This document shows, in pieces, positions 7,694 to 16,941 of a stretch of 64,000 nucleotides of DNA. The stretch's first letter is position 1. Every line of letters begins with the position of its first letter. Below the pieces are notes generated by a model that saw only the letters and a list, made by a program, of their open reading frames with translations, did not search any database and was not told where the DNA came from. The DNA is taken from contig CAYMKU010000017.1 of NCBI GenBank assembly GCA_964391015.1, forward strand, positions 12,521 to 76,520, given 5' to 3'. A program made the translations under genes and the position numbers. The stretch comes from XYD12-FULL-36-8 sp964391015. GTDB lineage: Bacteria > Bacteroidota > Ignavibacteria > Ignavibacteriales > Ignavibacteriaceae.

Positions 7694-9424
7694 ATGACCA
7701 AAAAAATCTGGAAAATAAAATCACAACCTGATGAATTCACGGTTAAATTACTTGCTGAATCTCTAAATATATCCGAGTCCCTTGCCCGACTTTTAGCTCT
7801 TCGTGATATTAAAAATTATCAGCAAGCAAAAAATTTTTTCCGGCCTACACTAGACTCCATTCATGATCCATTCTTAATGAGCGGGATGGATACTGCTACA
7901 TCACGAATTATTAAAGCTATCACTGAAAATGAAATGATTTGTATCTATGGAGATTATGATGTTGATGGTACATGTGCAACTGGTTTGCTTTACATGTTCT
8001 TACAAAAGCTTGGGGCAAAAGTAGAATTTTATATTCCAAAACGATTGACTGAGGGTTATGGGATTTCTAAACTTGGAGTTGAGCATGTTAAAGAGAGAAT
8101 GACCTCTCTTCTTATTTCGGTAGATTGCGGAATTACCGCTGTTGAAGAAACTCAGCTTGCAAACGATCTTGGAATGGATGTAATAATTTGTGATCATCAC
8201 CAGCCGAAGGAAGAACTGCCGCCAGCCTATGCAGTCCTTGATCCATTAAAACCAAATTGCAATTATCCTTTTAAGTATTTATCCGGAGCCGGTATTGCAT
8301 TTAAGCTCGCCCAGGGCATTGCAGAAAGAATTGGTAAGCGCAATTTACCAATTCAATACCTTGACTTGGTTGCACTTGCTGCTTCTGCCGATATAGTTCC
8401 TTTAATTGATGAAAATAGAATCCTTGTAAAAGAAGGTCTGGATCAGATTAATCATTCACCCCGACCTGGAATTAATGCTTTGATAAGAAGCAGCCATCTT
8501 GAAGCAGGTGATCTAACGTCTGGACAAATCGTTTTTACTATAGCTCCTCGAATAAATGCTGTTGGACGGTTGGGCGACGCCGAGAGAGCAGTCAAGCTAC
8601 TCATTACTGAAAATATTGATGAAGCATTTACGCTGGCTGAAGTTTTAGAATCTGAAAATTATGAGAGAAGAAAAATTGATGAAGGTACTTTTTCACATGC
8701 ACTCGATCTCGTTGAAACTCAACTTGACTTAGATAAAGATCTTGCTATAATACTTCACAAAGAATCGTGGCATCCGGGAGTAATTGGCATTGTCGCCTCA
8801 AGACTGGTAGAAAAATATTATCGCCCAACCATCATGTTGACCACTATTGACGGTGTTGCAAAAGGTTCCGCAAGAAGCACAAGTAATTTTAACATCTATG
8901 AGGCACTGAAAAAATGTGAGGATATGCTAATTCATTTCGGTGGTCATCAATCAGCTGCTGGATTGGCTGTTGCGGTTGATAAGATTGATAATTTCAGAAT
9001 CAAGTTTAATCAAATTGTAAAAGAAACCCTGGGCGAAGAGGAATTTCTTCCCGAAATTCATATCGATGCAAGACTAAAATTTTCTGATCTTACTCCAAAG
9101 TTTTTCCGAATTATAGACCAATTTGCTCCATTTGGTCCGGGAAATATGAGACCAGTCTTCTTGGCAGATAATTTACATATAGAAGGTAAACCGAGATTTG
9201 TCGGGAATAATCATCTAATCCTCAATCTCAGACAAGACGGCTCTGATCGAATTCTTGATTGTATTGGTTTTAATATGGGAGAGATGTACGAGCTGTTAAA
9301 CGAGAACCATTCATCCATTGAAGCTGTGTTCAGTATAGATAAATATACTAAAGACGGAAAAACATTTCCTCAACTAAAATTAAAAGATATTCACATCAAC
9401 GACAACAAACAGGAGAGCAACTAA
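7694..9424 (+). CDS. recJ: Single-stranded-DNA-specific exonuclease RecJ
   Basis: A 5'-3' exonuclease on single-stranded DNA acting in RecF-pathway recombination and repair. The 576-residue length fits the family. The DHH phosphoesterase motifs are intact: IYGDYDVDGTCATG near residue 80, SVDCGI near 140, and CDHHQP near 165. The DHHA1 domain carries GGHQSAAG near residue 420, and an OB-like C-terminal domain follows. The gene runs into yebC with a TAATG junction (one-base overlap) and sits in a repair-rich stretch with ruvC and ruvA. Confidence 0.96.
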   Translation: MTKKIWKIKSQPDEFTVKLLAESLNISESLARLLALRDIKNYQQAKNFFRPTLDSIHDPFLMSGMDTATSRIIKAITENEMICIYGDYDVDGTCATGLLYMFLQKLGAKVEFYIPKRLTEGYGISKLGVEHVKERMTSLLISVDCGITAVEETQLANDLGMDVIICDHHQPKEELPPAYAVLDPLKPNCNYPFKYLSGAGIAFKLAQGIAERIGKRNLPIQYLDLVALAASADIVPLIDENRILVKEGLDQINHSPRPGINALIRSSHLEAGDLTSGQIVFTIAPRINAVGRLGDAERAVKLLITENIDEAFTLAEVLESENYERRKIDEGTFSHALDLVETQLDLDKDLAIILHKESWHPGVIGIVASRLVEKYYRPTIMLTTIDGVAKGSARSTSNFNIYEALKKCEDMLIHFGGHQSAAGLAVAVDKIDNFRIKFNQIVKETLGEEEFLPEIHIDARLKFSDLTPKFFRIIDQFAPFGPGNMRPVFLADNLHIEGKPRFVGNNHLILNLRQDGSDRILDCIGFNMGEMYELLNENHSSIEAVFSIDKYTKDGKTFPQLKLKDIHINDNKQESN

Positions 9425-10161
9425 TGTCTGGACATTCAAAGTGGGCAACTACAAAAAGAAAGAAAGCAGTTATTGATGCAAAGCGAGGGAAAATTTTCAC
9501 AAAGCTCATCAAAGAAATTACAATTGCTGCCAGAGAAGGTGGTGGAGATATTAATGGCAATCCTCGTTTACGGCTTGCAGTTGATAACGCTAAATCAGCA
9601 AATATGCCTGCAGATAATATTGACCGAGCAATTAAAAAAGCCACTGGTGAACTAGAGGGAATAACTTATCATGAATTAAATTATGAGGGATATGGCGCAG
9701 CAGGTGTAGCAGTTATAGTGGAAGTTGCAACCGATAATAAAAACAGAACCGTTGCCGAAGTTCGCCATCTTTTCAGCAAAAACGGAGGCGTACTCGGTGA
9801 AACAGGTTCTGTTGCATGGATGTTCAGTAGGAAAGGTGTAATAGCGCTTCCCAAACAAAACAAGAGTGAAGATGAAATTATGGAGTTGGTACTTGATGCT
9901 GGCGCCGATGATTTCCAGATTGAAGATCAATACTATGAAGTACAGACTTCTCTCGAAAATTTTGAGTCTGTAAGAAAAGTGTTAAAGGATAAAAAATTAG
10001 AAATTGAGAACGCCTCTCTTCAATGGATTGCTAAAAATAGTATTGCGGTAAGCGGAGAAGATGCTGAAAAGGTTATTAAGTTGATCGAATCTCTCGAAGA
10101 TAATGACGATGTCCAAAATGTATACTCAAATGCAGATTTTGATTTGAACTCATTTAAGTAA
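9424..10161 (+). CDS. yebC: YebC/PmpR family protein
   Basis: A 245-residue member of the YebC/TACO1 family. Members were first described as transcription regulators (PmpR) and more recently as factors easing translation of difficult sequences. The N-terminus MSGHSKWATTKRKKAVIDAK is the family signature. Three-domain length and charge pattern are normal. An AGGAGAGC site precedes the ATG, which overlaps the recJ stop by one base. It is followed by ruvC 13 bases later, the common yebC-ruvC-ruvA order. Confidence 0.96.
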   Translation: MSGHSKWATTKRKKAVIDAKRGKIFTKLIKEITIAAREGGGDINGNPRLRLAVDNAKSANMPADNIDRAIKKATGELEGITYHELNYEGYGAAGVAVIVEVATDNKNRTVAEVRHLFSKNGGVLGETGSVAWMFSRKGVIALPKQNKSEDEIMELVLDAGADDFQIEDQYYEVQTSLENFESVRKVLKDKKLEIENASLQWIAKNSIAVSGEDAEKVIKLIESLEDNDDVQNVYSNADFDLNSFK

Positions 10162-10174
10162 TCAATTTTTTTAA

Positions 10175-10714
10175 ATGATAATTCTCGGCATTGACCCTGG
10201 AACAATTATAACTGGTTATGGAATAATCAGACAAAATTTTTCCACATGCCGAAGAATTGCAAGCGGCAGTATTAAACTTCCCACAAAGCAAAGTCTCCCT
10301 CAAAAACTTGAAACAATTTACAACGAACTTGATAGATTAATTAAAGTTTATAAACCGGATGAGTTTGCTATTGAAACAGCTTTTTATGGGAAAAATGCAC
10401 AGTCGGCAATGAAGATTGGATATGCAAGAGGAGTATCAATTTTAAGCGCTGCACATAATCAGATCCCAACAAGTGAATATTCACCGCGAGAGATAAAGAA
10501 ATCCGTAGTAGGAAAAGGAGCTGCCTCAAAGCAGCAAGTTTTTTTTATGGTAAAAACCTTGCTTGACATATCAAAAGAAAAAATGAAATTTGATGAAACG
10601 GATGCACTTGCTGTAGCTTTGTGTCACGCTTTTAGAATGACAAAGCGTAAAAAGAATAACAAAGATTGGAAATCGTATATTGAGGCATATCCAGAAAAAG
10701 TTATTAGTTATTGA
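10175..10714 (+). CDS. ruvC: Holliday junction endonuclease RuvC
   Basis: Holliday junction resolvase working with RuvAB. 179 residues. The catalytic acidic residues of the RNase H-like fold are visible: D7 in GIDPGT, E67 in AIETAF, and D140/D143 in FDETDALAVALCHAF. The C-terminus is extended by a basic tail of about 15 residues. It lies between yebC and ruvA; ruvB is not in this window. Confidence 0.96.
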   Translation: MIILGIDPGTIITGYGIIRQNFSTCRRIASGSIKLPTKQSLPQKLETIYNELDRLIKVYKPDEFAIETAFYGKNAQSAMKIGYARGVSILSAAHNQIPTSEYSPREIKKSVVGKGAASKQQVFFMVKTLLDISKEKMKFDETDALAVALCHAFRMTKRKKNNKDWKSYIEAYPEKVISY

Positions 10715-10837
10715 TTGCAAAGAAAAAATTCCAAGTTATTCGTTGTCATTTATAGTTATTTATTGGCGTACTGTTTAATTGTTAAATTGCGGTTAGATAT
10801 TACTTTAAAATTTTTAATTTTAACTTTTTAACTAAAT

Positions 10838-11419
10838 ATGATAGGTTTTCTTACAGGTAAAATAATTTCATCTAAGCCAACAAAAGTAGTGTTGGATGTT
10901 AACGGCGTTGGTTACATAGTTGGCATATCCATAAATACATTTGAGAAGATAAGCGGTAAAGAAAATGCCTCATTGTTTATTCACACGAGCGTGAAGGAAG
11001 ACTCAATCTCATTATTTGGTTTTTATTCCGAAGCTGAGAGAGAGATGTTTGAACTTCTAATTTCGGTTAGCGGCATTGGACCCAAGATAGCACTTAGTTT
11101 GCTTTCGGGTATCCAAACAGATGACCTGAAAAATGCAATTGAAACATCGAACATTTCACGAATCATCGCGGTTCCAGGAATTGGAAGAAAAACTGCCGAG
11201 AGATTAATCCTCGAATTAAAAACTAAAGTTGAGCAAGTAAAAGAAGAAGGTGCATCTGCAATACCATTAAGTGTAAAAAGTGAAGCTGTTTCTGCTTTAT
11301 CAACTCTGGGTTATAATGCTAAGATCGCCGAGAATGTAGTAAGAAATATTCTTCAAACTCTACCCACACTCACACTAGAAGAACTTATCAAGAAAGCTTT
11401 GGGTGAGTTAAATAGGTAA
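10838..11419 (+). CDS. ruvA: Holliday junction branch migration protein RuvA
   Basis: Junction-binding subunit of the RuvAB branch-migration motor. 193 residues with an OB-fold N-terminus (MIGFLTGKIISSKP and VNGVGYIVGIS), two helix-hairpin-helix units (SVSGIGPKIALSLLSG and AVPGIGRKTAERLILEL), and a C-terminal three-helix domain for RuvB contact (residues about 145-193). It is separated from ruvC by 123 bases of AT-rich sequence, so it may have its own promoter. It ends 4 bases from the convergent hydrolase gene, with no obvious terminator between. Confidence 0.96.
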   Translation: MIGFLTGKIISSKPTKVVLDVNGVGYIVGISINTFEKISGKENASLFIHTSVKEDSISLFGFYSEAEREMFELLISVSGIGPKIALSLLSGIQTDDLKNAIETSNISRIIAVPGIGRKTAERLILELKTKVEQVKEEGASAIPLSVKSEAVSALSTLGYNAKIAENVVRNILQTLPTLTLEELIKKALGELNR

Positions 11420-11423
11420 GGAA

Positions 11424-12080
11424 TTAAGTCACCAAAGTTTCTAATTTTCCAACGCCTTGAATTTCACCTACCAATTTATCTCCCACTTTTACTTTACCAA
11501 CCCCAGCAGGAGTTCCGGTAAAAACTAAATCTCCTTCTTCCAAAGCCATGAGTGAAGATATGTATTCAACTATCTCGGCAGGATGAAATAACATATTGTT
11601 TAGCTTCTCTCTTTGTCTTAATTGTCCATTAACTGATAGACAAATTTCTTCTTCAAGGGTCCGTTTGTGTTCAGTTTTCAGAACAAATTCTGAAACAACA
11701 GCAGATGTATCGAAGCACTTGGCGATAGTCCATGGATGGCCTTTTTTCTTCAGTTCGTTCTGGATATCGCGGAGAGTCATGTCTAGCCCAACTCCATAAC
11801 CAATAATTGCATTTTCTGCTTCAGTTCTGCCAGCATTTTTGATTGTCTTACCGACGAGCAAAACTAATTCAACTTCGTGATGCATGTCCTTAGAGAAGGT
11901 GGGATGAATAATTCTTTCTCCTGAGTGAATAAGAGCAGAAGCTGGCTTGAGAAATACAACTGGTTTTTCGGGGACTTCATTTCCCAATTCCTTTGCATGT
12001 TCAGCATAGTTTCTTCCTACGCAAACAATTTTACCAACGGTTATTTCTTCATGTGAGTTTTTTATACTGACTGTCTTCAT
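11424..12080 (-). CDS. Fumarylacetoacetate hydrolase family protein
   Basis: A 218-residue single-domain member of the FAH superfamily (FAHD1/YcgM-like), whose members hydrolyse or decarboxylate beta-keto acids such as acylpyruvates and oxaloacetate. KIVCVGRNYAEHAKELGNE and the acidic metal ligands in MHHEVELVLLVG and GVGLDMTLRD are present. The C-terminal GDLVFTGTPAGVGKV strand completes the fold. The exact substrate cannot be told from sequence. It stands alone, convergent with ruvA. Confidence 0.9.
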   Translation of the reverse strand: MKTVSIKNSHEEITVGKIVCVGRNYAEHAKELGNEVPEKPVVFLKPASALIHSGERIIHPTFSKDMHHEVELVLLVGKTIKNAGRTEAENAIIGYGVGLDMTLRDIQNELKKKGHPWTIAKCFDTSAVVSEFVLKTEHKRTLEEEICLSVNGQLRQREKLNNMLFHPAEIVEYISSLMALEEGDLVFTGTPAGVGKVKVGDKLVGEIQGVGKLETLVT

Positions 12081-12120
12081 AGAATATTCTAAGATATTAT
12101 TTTAGTTTGTAAATCATGAA

Positions 12121-12259
12121 ATTCCAAAACACAATATCCAAATAACAAATAAATACCAATATCTAAACTTCAAATACAAAACAAATTCAAAAGTTTGAGA
12201 ATTGGAAATTTAACATTGAGATTTATTTGGATTCTGGGATTTGTTAATTGCTATTTACT
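12121..12259. repeat. AT-rich imperfect inverted repeat built of CAAAT/ATTTG words
   Basis: This spacer is built from short words: CCAAATAACAAATAAATACC, ACTTCAAATAC and ACAAATTC on the left, GGAAATTTAAC, ATTTATTTGG and GGATTTGTTAATTG on the right. The two halves are partly complementary. Similar CAAAT-rich spacers occur between genes in many environmental genomes. No reading frame is credible here. Confidence 0.4.
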
Positions 12260-12263
12260 ATAG

Positions 12264-13514
12264 TCATGTTTTTTGTTTTTTCTTTGTCGCTGCAGGAAAT
12301 AAAACATTATTCAAAATTAATCGGTAACCAGGAGAATTTTTGTACAATGCTAAATCTGTCGGAGGATCACCAACAGCATGCTGATAATCTTCAGGATCGT
12401 GCCCGCCATAAAAAGTAAATGTTCCCCTCCCAAAATTCCCATGAATATACTTCACTTGATTTGTTCCTTGTCTTTCTGCCAAATTTATTACAGAAGGTTT
12501 AATCAATTCTTTTCTAAACATCGTGGTTTGTCCCATAAAACCTTTGATTACGTTTGCATGATTCTGAGTCAGCATTGTTGGAACAGGATCATACTTGGCA
12601 GAGAAATCAAACAATGTAAAGTAGTCATTTTCAAAGCTTCCGATTTCCAGCGGCTGAATATCAATATCGCTGTATTCATAAACGTAAGGATTATTCTCCA
12701 GCTTAAAATTTTGAAAAGCTAACGAATTAGTGAAATCCAGTTTTTCTTGCGCTTTTGGATCAGCAGCGTCACCATCATACATTTCCGCACAGATATCAAC
12801 ACTCATTGCAGCTAGGGAAATATCATATGAATCTGTTGCAGAACACATTGCAAACAGAAAGCCACCTTGAGCAATATAATTTTTAATCGTCAAGCTCACA
12901 GCTTTCATCATATCAGGAACTTTTTTAAATCCGTTTTTCTTTGCATTATTTTCGTATTGAATTTGTTGATCAACATACCATTGAGCATTGGCAAAGCTAG
13001 CATAGAATTTTCCGTATTGCCCAGTGAAATCCTCATGATGGAGGTGAAGCCAATCAAATTTTTCCAAATCTCCTCGCAGAATTTCATCATTCCAAATTTT
13101 ATCGTAAGGAACCTTAGCATACTCAAGAGCGAGAGTAACAGCGTCATCCCATGGTTGAAATCCAGGTGGAACATAAACAGCAATTTTCGGTGCCTTCTCT
13201 AATCGTACAACATCCATATTGTTATCCTCGCTTTGAACAAAAGAATAAATCTCGGCGGCTTGCGATGAAGTAATAGTTTCGAACGAAACACCATCAATTC
13301 TACATTCAACAGCAGTGTTATCTGAATAATCAACCATAAACGAGCCACCGCGATAATTCAACAGCCAATCTGCTTTTGCTCCTTTTTGTAAAGCATGAAA
13401 AGTGACCCCGTATGCTTTAAGATGATCGGTCTGCTTCAAATCCATGAAGATGAGGATTTTTGATTGAGGAAAAACAAAATAACTGTATAATAAAATTAGA
13501 AGTACTCTGAGCAT
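12264..13514 (-). CDS. Secreted glutamine-amidotransferase-like protein ('asparagine synthetase B' by annotation habit)
   Basis: A 416-residue exported protein with N-terminal signal MLRVLLILLYSYFVFPQ. Homologues in Bacteroidetes, with the same KAYG and DWLLNYRGGSF blocks, are usually labelled asparagine synthetase B, but there is no AsnB synthetase domain and no N-terminal nucleophile Cys. The region GGFLFAMCSATDS and the C-terminal GRGTFTFYGGHDPEDYQ resemble the class I amidotransferase/ThuA-like fold. True function unknown. The start is ATG 13514; a TTG nine bases upstream also reads in frame but would lengthen the signal peptide. Its neighbours give no pathway hint. Confidence 0.75.
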   Translation of the reverse strand: MLRVLLILLYSYFVFPQSKILIFMDLKQTDHLKAYGVTFHALQKGAKADWLLNYRGGSFMVDYSDNTAVECRIDGVSFETITSSQAAEIYSFVQSEDNNMDVVRLEKAPKIAVYVPPGFQPWDDAVTLALEYAKVPYDKIWNDEILRGDLEKFDWLHLHHEDFTGQYGKFYASFANAQWYVDQQIQYENNAKKNGFKKVPDMMKAVSLTIKNYIAQGGFLFAMCSATDSYDISLAAMSVDICAEMYDGDAADPKAQEKLDFTNSLAFQNFKLENNPYVYEYSDIDIQPLEIGSFENDYFTLFDFSAKYDPVPTMLTQNHANVIKGFMGQTTMFRKELIKPSVINLAERQGTNQVKYIHGNFGRGTFTFYGGHDPEDYQHAVGDPPTDLALYKNSPGYRLILNNVLFPAATKKKQKT

Positions 13515-13563
13515 GATTTGCAAATTTACGTTGATTAATTAAGTCGGTTCGAAATTGAACTAA

Positions 13564-13717
13564 CCCCACGATTTATTGTGGGGGACAAAGACTAAAAATA
13601 ATATTGGCTTTAGCCCTGATGAATTAAAATTAACCAAAATATTATCCTTTAATAATTCATGGCTAAAGCCCGAGTCATCTATTATTATGCTAAACCCCAT
13701 GCTGAAGCATGGGGTTT
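13564..13717. repeat. Cluster of three palindromes, REP-like
   Basis: Three hairpins lie between the amidotransferase-like gene and clpX. The first pairs CCCCAC (13564-13569) with GTGGGG (13578-13583). The second pairs GGCTTTAGCC-CTG-ATGAATTA (13606-13626) with TAATTCATGGCTAAAGCC (13653-13670), apart from a 3-base insertion. The third is a perfect 12-bp stem, AAACCCCATGCT with AGCATGGGGTTT (13692-13717). Such composites resemble REP/BIME elements mobilised by IS200-like (RAYT) transposases, but no transposase is nearby. The third hairpin lacks a T tract and is not a standard clpX terminator. Confidence 0.65.
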
Positions 13718-13757
13718 GTATAATTCTTTCTTTTGCTTTTTCGAGTACAGATTCCTC

Positions 13758-15011
13758 TTACGCAGATTTTCTATCGCTCTCCAGAAATATCGGTTCCTTT
13801 CCACTTTCAATCACGTCTTTGGTGATGATGCACTTCTCGACATTTTCTTTGTTGGGAAGATGGTACATAATGTCCAGCATAAAATCTTCGACAATTGATC
13901 TTAAAGCACGAGCACCTGTCTTTCTCTCCATAGCTTTTTCAACTATCAGGTCTAATGCCGTTTCTTCAAAATCCAATTCAATATTTTCCATGAGAAATAA
14001 TTTTTTATACTGCTTCAAGATTGCATTCTTTGGTTCTGTCAAAATGTTTTTGAGAGCTTCGCGTGAAAGGGCATGCAATGGAGCAATTACAGGAAGCCGT
14101 CCTATAAGTTCAGGTATTAACCCAAAACGGAGTAAATCTTCAGGTAAAACACTATTTAACAGTTCTTCATCGGTTATTTTATCGCGAGATGTATCAGCCG
14201 CAAATCCCATTTTGCTTTTATTAATCCGGGAAGCTATTATCTTATCAATCCCATCAAATGCACCACCGACTATGAATAAAATATTCTTGGTATTTACATT
14301 TATCAGATTTTGTTCGGGATGTTTTCGTCCGCCTTTTGGTGGAACCCCAGCAACCGTACCTTCCAAAATTTTTAAAAGTGCCTGCTGAACACCTTCGCCG
14401 GAAACATCACGAGTAATCGAAGTACTTTCGCTTTTCCGAGCAATTTTATCAATCTCGTCAATGTAAACGATTCCTTTTTGAGCACGTTCTAAATTATAAT
14501 CAGCGGCTTGAAGCAAATGAACTAGCACGGTTTCAACATCGTCTCCTACATAACCAGCCTCAGTTAATGTTGTTGCATCGGCAATTGCAAAAGGAACTTC
14601 AAGAATTTTAGCCAATGTTTGAGCCAGCAATGTCTTTCCAACTCCCGTTGGACCCATGAGAAGAATATTACTCTTCTCAATTTCAACATCATCCAGTTCA
14701 AAAAAAGTTGACTTTGAGTTTATTCTCTTGTAATGATTGTACACTGCAACAGCCAAAATCTTTTTTGCTCTATCTTGACCAATGACATATTCATCGAGAG
14801 TTTTCTTTAATGACTTGGGTGTGTGCTGTTTAAAGCTTTTGGATTTTGAATTATTGTATGCAGCAAGATTATTTTTGAGTATATCTACACTGCTGCCAAT
14901 ACAAATATCACAGATGTAAACATCAGGTCCGGCAATCATACTGCCAACTTCGCTTCCGTCCCTTCCACAAAATGAACATTTAACAATTTTCTGATTAATT
15001 CTTTTCGTCAT
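13758..15011 (-). CDS. clpX: ATP-dependent protease ATPase subunit ClpX
   Basis: AAA+ unfoldase that feeds substrates to ClpP. 417 residues. The N-terminal zinc-binding domain has C12, C15, C34 and C37. Walker A is GPTGVGKT near residue 116, the pore loop is GYVGDD, and Walker B is VYIDEIDKI. The loop that docks on ClpP reads MGF rather than the usual IGF. clpP and tig, its frequent partners, are absent here; it lies 3 bases downstream of a TPR protein gene and is probably co-transcribed with it. Confidence 0.96.
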   Translation of the reverse strand: MTKRINQKIVKCSFCGRDGSEVGSMIAGPDVYICDICIGSSVDILKNNLAAYNNSKSKSFKQHTPKSLKKTLDEYVIGQDRAKKILAVAVYNHYKRINSKSTFFELDDVEIEKSNILLMGPTGVGKTLLAQTLAKILEVPFAIADATTLTEAGYVGDDVETVLVHLLQAADYNLERAQKGIVYIDEIDKIARKSESTSITRDVSGEGVQQALLKILEGTVAGVPPKGGRKHPEQNLINVNTKNILFIVGGAFDGIDKIIASRINKSKMGFAADTSRDKITDEELLNSVLPEDLLRFGLIPELIGRLPVIAPLHALSREALKNILTEPKNAILKQYKKLFLMENIELDFEETALDLIVEKAMERKTGARALRSIVEDFMLDIMYHLPNKENVEKCIITKDVIESGKEPIFLESDRKSA

Positions 15012-15014
15012 TTT

Positions 15015-16859
15015 TTAGCTCAATTTGTTTCTTAATTCCACAATTGCATTTCGTGAATCATCCAAGTAAAGTGAGTTTGGAAATTTCGCAAGCAGCGATT
15101 CATAAATCTCAATTGCTTTAGGATAATTCAACTTACTGTAATGATATATTTCGCCTAGCAAATATAGTGCTTTGTCAGCATATATATTCTTCTCGGTTTC
15201 TTCTGTTATTTTTGTTAAAAGTTCGATTGATTTATCCTGATTATCCACAGCCAATTCGGTCTCTGCTTCTCTTATTTTGCAAATATGATGTAGAATGAAA
15301 GCGTTTGGATCTGCTGCTATCATACCATATTGTTTAGATGCTTCTGTAAATTTTTTTTGCTCTGTTAGAAATTCAGCTTCGGCAAATTTCATTAAGTTAG
15401 ACGAATCATTTGAAGCAGTGTTCAGAATAAGTGAAAGTTCAATCGCATCGTTGGCTGTATTGTCTTTTAGATTAACAATGATGCTGTTTAATTTTTCTTT
15501 AGCTTGTGGGAAATCACCTACAAACAAGTTAATCCTCGCTAATTGAAATTTTGCATAATTTCGACTTTCCTCCAATGCTCTAGTATTGATAACTATTCGT
15601 TCAAAGCTCGTTTTGGCCTTGTCAAGATCACCTTCAATCAAAAATATTCTTCCTAACTGATCAGACGACTCAACAGCAAATCTTGATAGAGCAGCATCTT
15701 TCAATACTCTTTCAAAATATTTCTTTGCTTCATCGAGTTGATTCAGCTTATTGAAATATATTCTTCCTATTCTAAAACAGGATTCGAAAGCTATCTCCGA
15801 ATTTGGATATGCTTTTGCCAATTCCTTATATGATCTAATTACATTATCGGTTTTTATAGAATCAATAACGATGGGTTCAGAAAATGGTTTCCAGTTTAAA
15901 GCTGCCGTTGAAGTTTCTTTTTCTAAAATTGCTTCTAAAGTTTTTGCATAACCAAGCTTCGAACCCGACGAATAGGGTGAGGATGGATATTTTTGGGTTA
16001 TGTCCTCATATACTTTAGCTGCCAGTACAAATTCGCCTTCATTAAAAACTAACTGTGCAAAATTGTAGAGTTCTATTCCTTTGTTCTGCTGTCGTTCATC
16101 AATTTTAAGATAAAGTGAATATGCTTTTTCAAAACTTTTTGCCTCGATGTACAGTCGAGCCAGTAAATAATCGTAACTGATGTTATCGTTCTTGCTCCAA
16201 TTCTCGAATACTTCAATAGTTTGAGACAAAGCACCTGGTTTATTTGAGTAAGATAAAATTCTGTTTTCAACAGCACTTAGTTGAGTCGGTTGCATGCTTA
16301 AAATGAAACAGTACTCTTCAGCAGCTTCTTTAAACTGCATTGTAAGAGTATAGATATTCGCAAGATCGTATGAGAAAAGATCAGGGTTTTGTGCAATTGC
16401 TTTCCCTTTTTTGAAATATTCTATTGCCTTATCAAATGCCCTTCTCTGAAGTGCATAGTTTGCAATTATACGGTAATTCATCTGATTATCAGGAAGAATT
16501 TTCAGTCCGCTTTCCCACGTATCATATGCTTTCTGTTCATCACCCATTATATAAAAAGTTGTTCCAAGCATACCAAAAAGATTTACATCTTGTGGATTGT
16601 TTTTAAGATGTGATTTGATAAGCTTAATAGAGTTTTCATAATTCTTTGATTGAATATAAACCCTGTTTAGCGATTCAAACACCTGGTAATTTTGAGGTTG
16701 CAACGCATAAATTTCTTCAAACAACTTTGCAGCCTTGTCATAATCCCCAGCTTGCTCAAAACTCTGTGCAAGCATAATTCTGTTATTTATGTCAATCTGT
16801 GACACGATGGATTGATTTAATATTAAGAGGGCAATTATCGCTGTGAATGGAATTTTCAT
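15015..16859 (-). CDS. Periplasmic tetratricopeptide-repeat protein
   Basis: A 614-residue protein with signal peptide MKIPFTAIIALLILNQSIVSQ followed by TPR units along nearly its whole length (for example GDYDKAAKLFEEIYALQPQN, KAYDTWESGLKILPDNQM, DEAKKYFERVLKDA, PKAIEIYESLLAKFPNSLYL). TPR arrays are protein-binding scaffolds. The last units resemble the Tol-Pal associated YbgF/BamD-like type. The ATG lies just behind a consensus promoter, so the message is probably leaderless. It is followed by clpX after 3 bases; whether the two work together is unknown. Confidence 0.85.
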   Translation of the reverse strand: MKIPFTAIIALLILNQSIVSQIDINNRIMLAQSFEQAGDYDKAAKLFEEIYALQPQNYQVFESLNRVYIQSKNYENSIKLIKSHLKNNPQDVNLFGMLGTTFYIMGDEQKAYDTWESGLKILPDNQMNYRIIANYALQRRAFDKAIEYFKKGKAIAQNPDLFSYDLANIYTLTMQFKEAAEEYCFILSMQPTQLSAVENRILSYSNKPGALSQTIEVFENWSKNDNISYDYLLARLYIEAKSFEKAYSLYLKIDERQQNKGIELYNFAQLVFNEGEFVLAAKVYEDITQKYPSSPYSSGSKLGYAKTLEAILEKETSTAALNWKPFSEPIVIDSIKTDNVIRSYKELAKAYPNSEIAFESCFRIGRIYFNKLNQLDEAKKYFERVLKDAALSRFAVESSDQLGRIFLIEGDLDKAKTSFERIVINTRALEESRNYAKFQLARINLFVGDFPQAKEKLNSIIVNLKDNTANDAIELSLILNTASNDSSNLMKFAEAEFLTEQKKFTEASKQYGMIAADPNAFILHHICKIREAETELAVDNQDKSIELLTKITEETEKNIYADKALYLLGEIYHYSKLNYPKAIEIYESLLAKFPNSLYLDDSRNAIVELRNKLS

Positions 16860-16863
16860 AGCT

Positions 16864-16894
16864 CAAAGATAGCAATTTGGGGAATGCCATCAAG
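16864..16894 (-). promoter_or_regulatory. Promoter of the TPR-clpX operon
   Basis: On the minus strand, CTTG (16891-16894) is followed after 19 bases by TATCTTTG (16864-16871), which fits the Bacteroidetes-type pattern TTTG-N19-TAnnTTTG. The -7 box ends only 4 bases before the ATG. Transcription should therefore start at or near the start codon, giving a leaderless message. Confidence 0.6.
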
Positions 16895-16941
16895 GGAAAA
16901 CTCACAGCCCATGATTTCAATTATGGACTGCTTATGCGTGT

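Noticed and set aside
12264..13514. Asparagine synthetase B
   Set aside because: The label is common for homologues, but there is no Cys2 nucleophile, no amidotransferase class II domain and no synthetase PP-loop; the protein is also exported.
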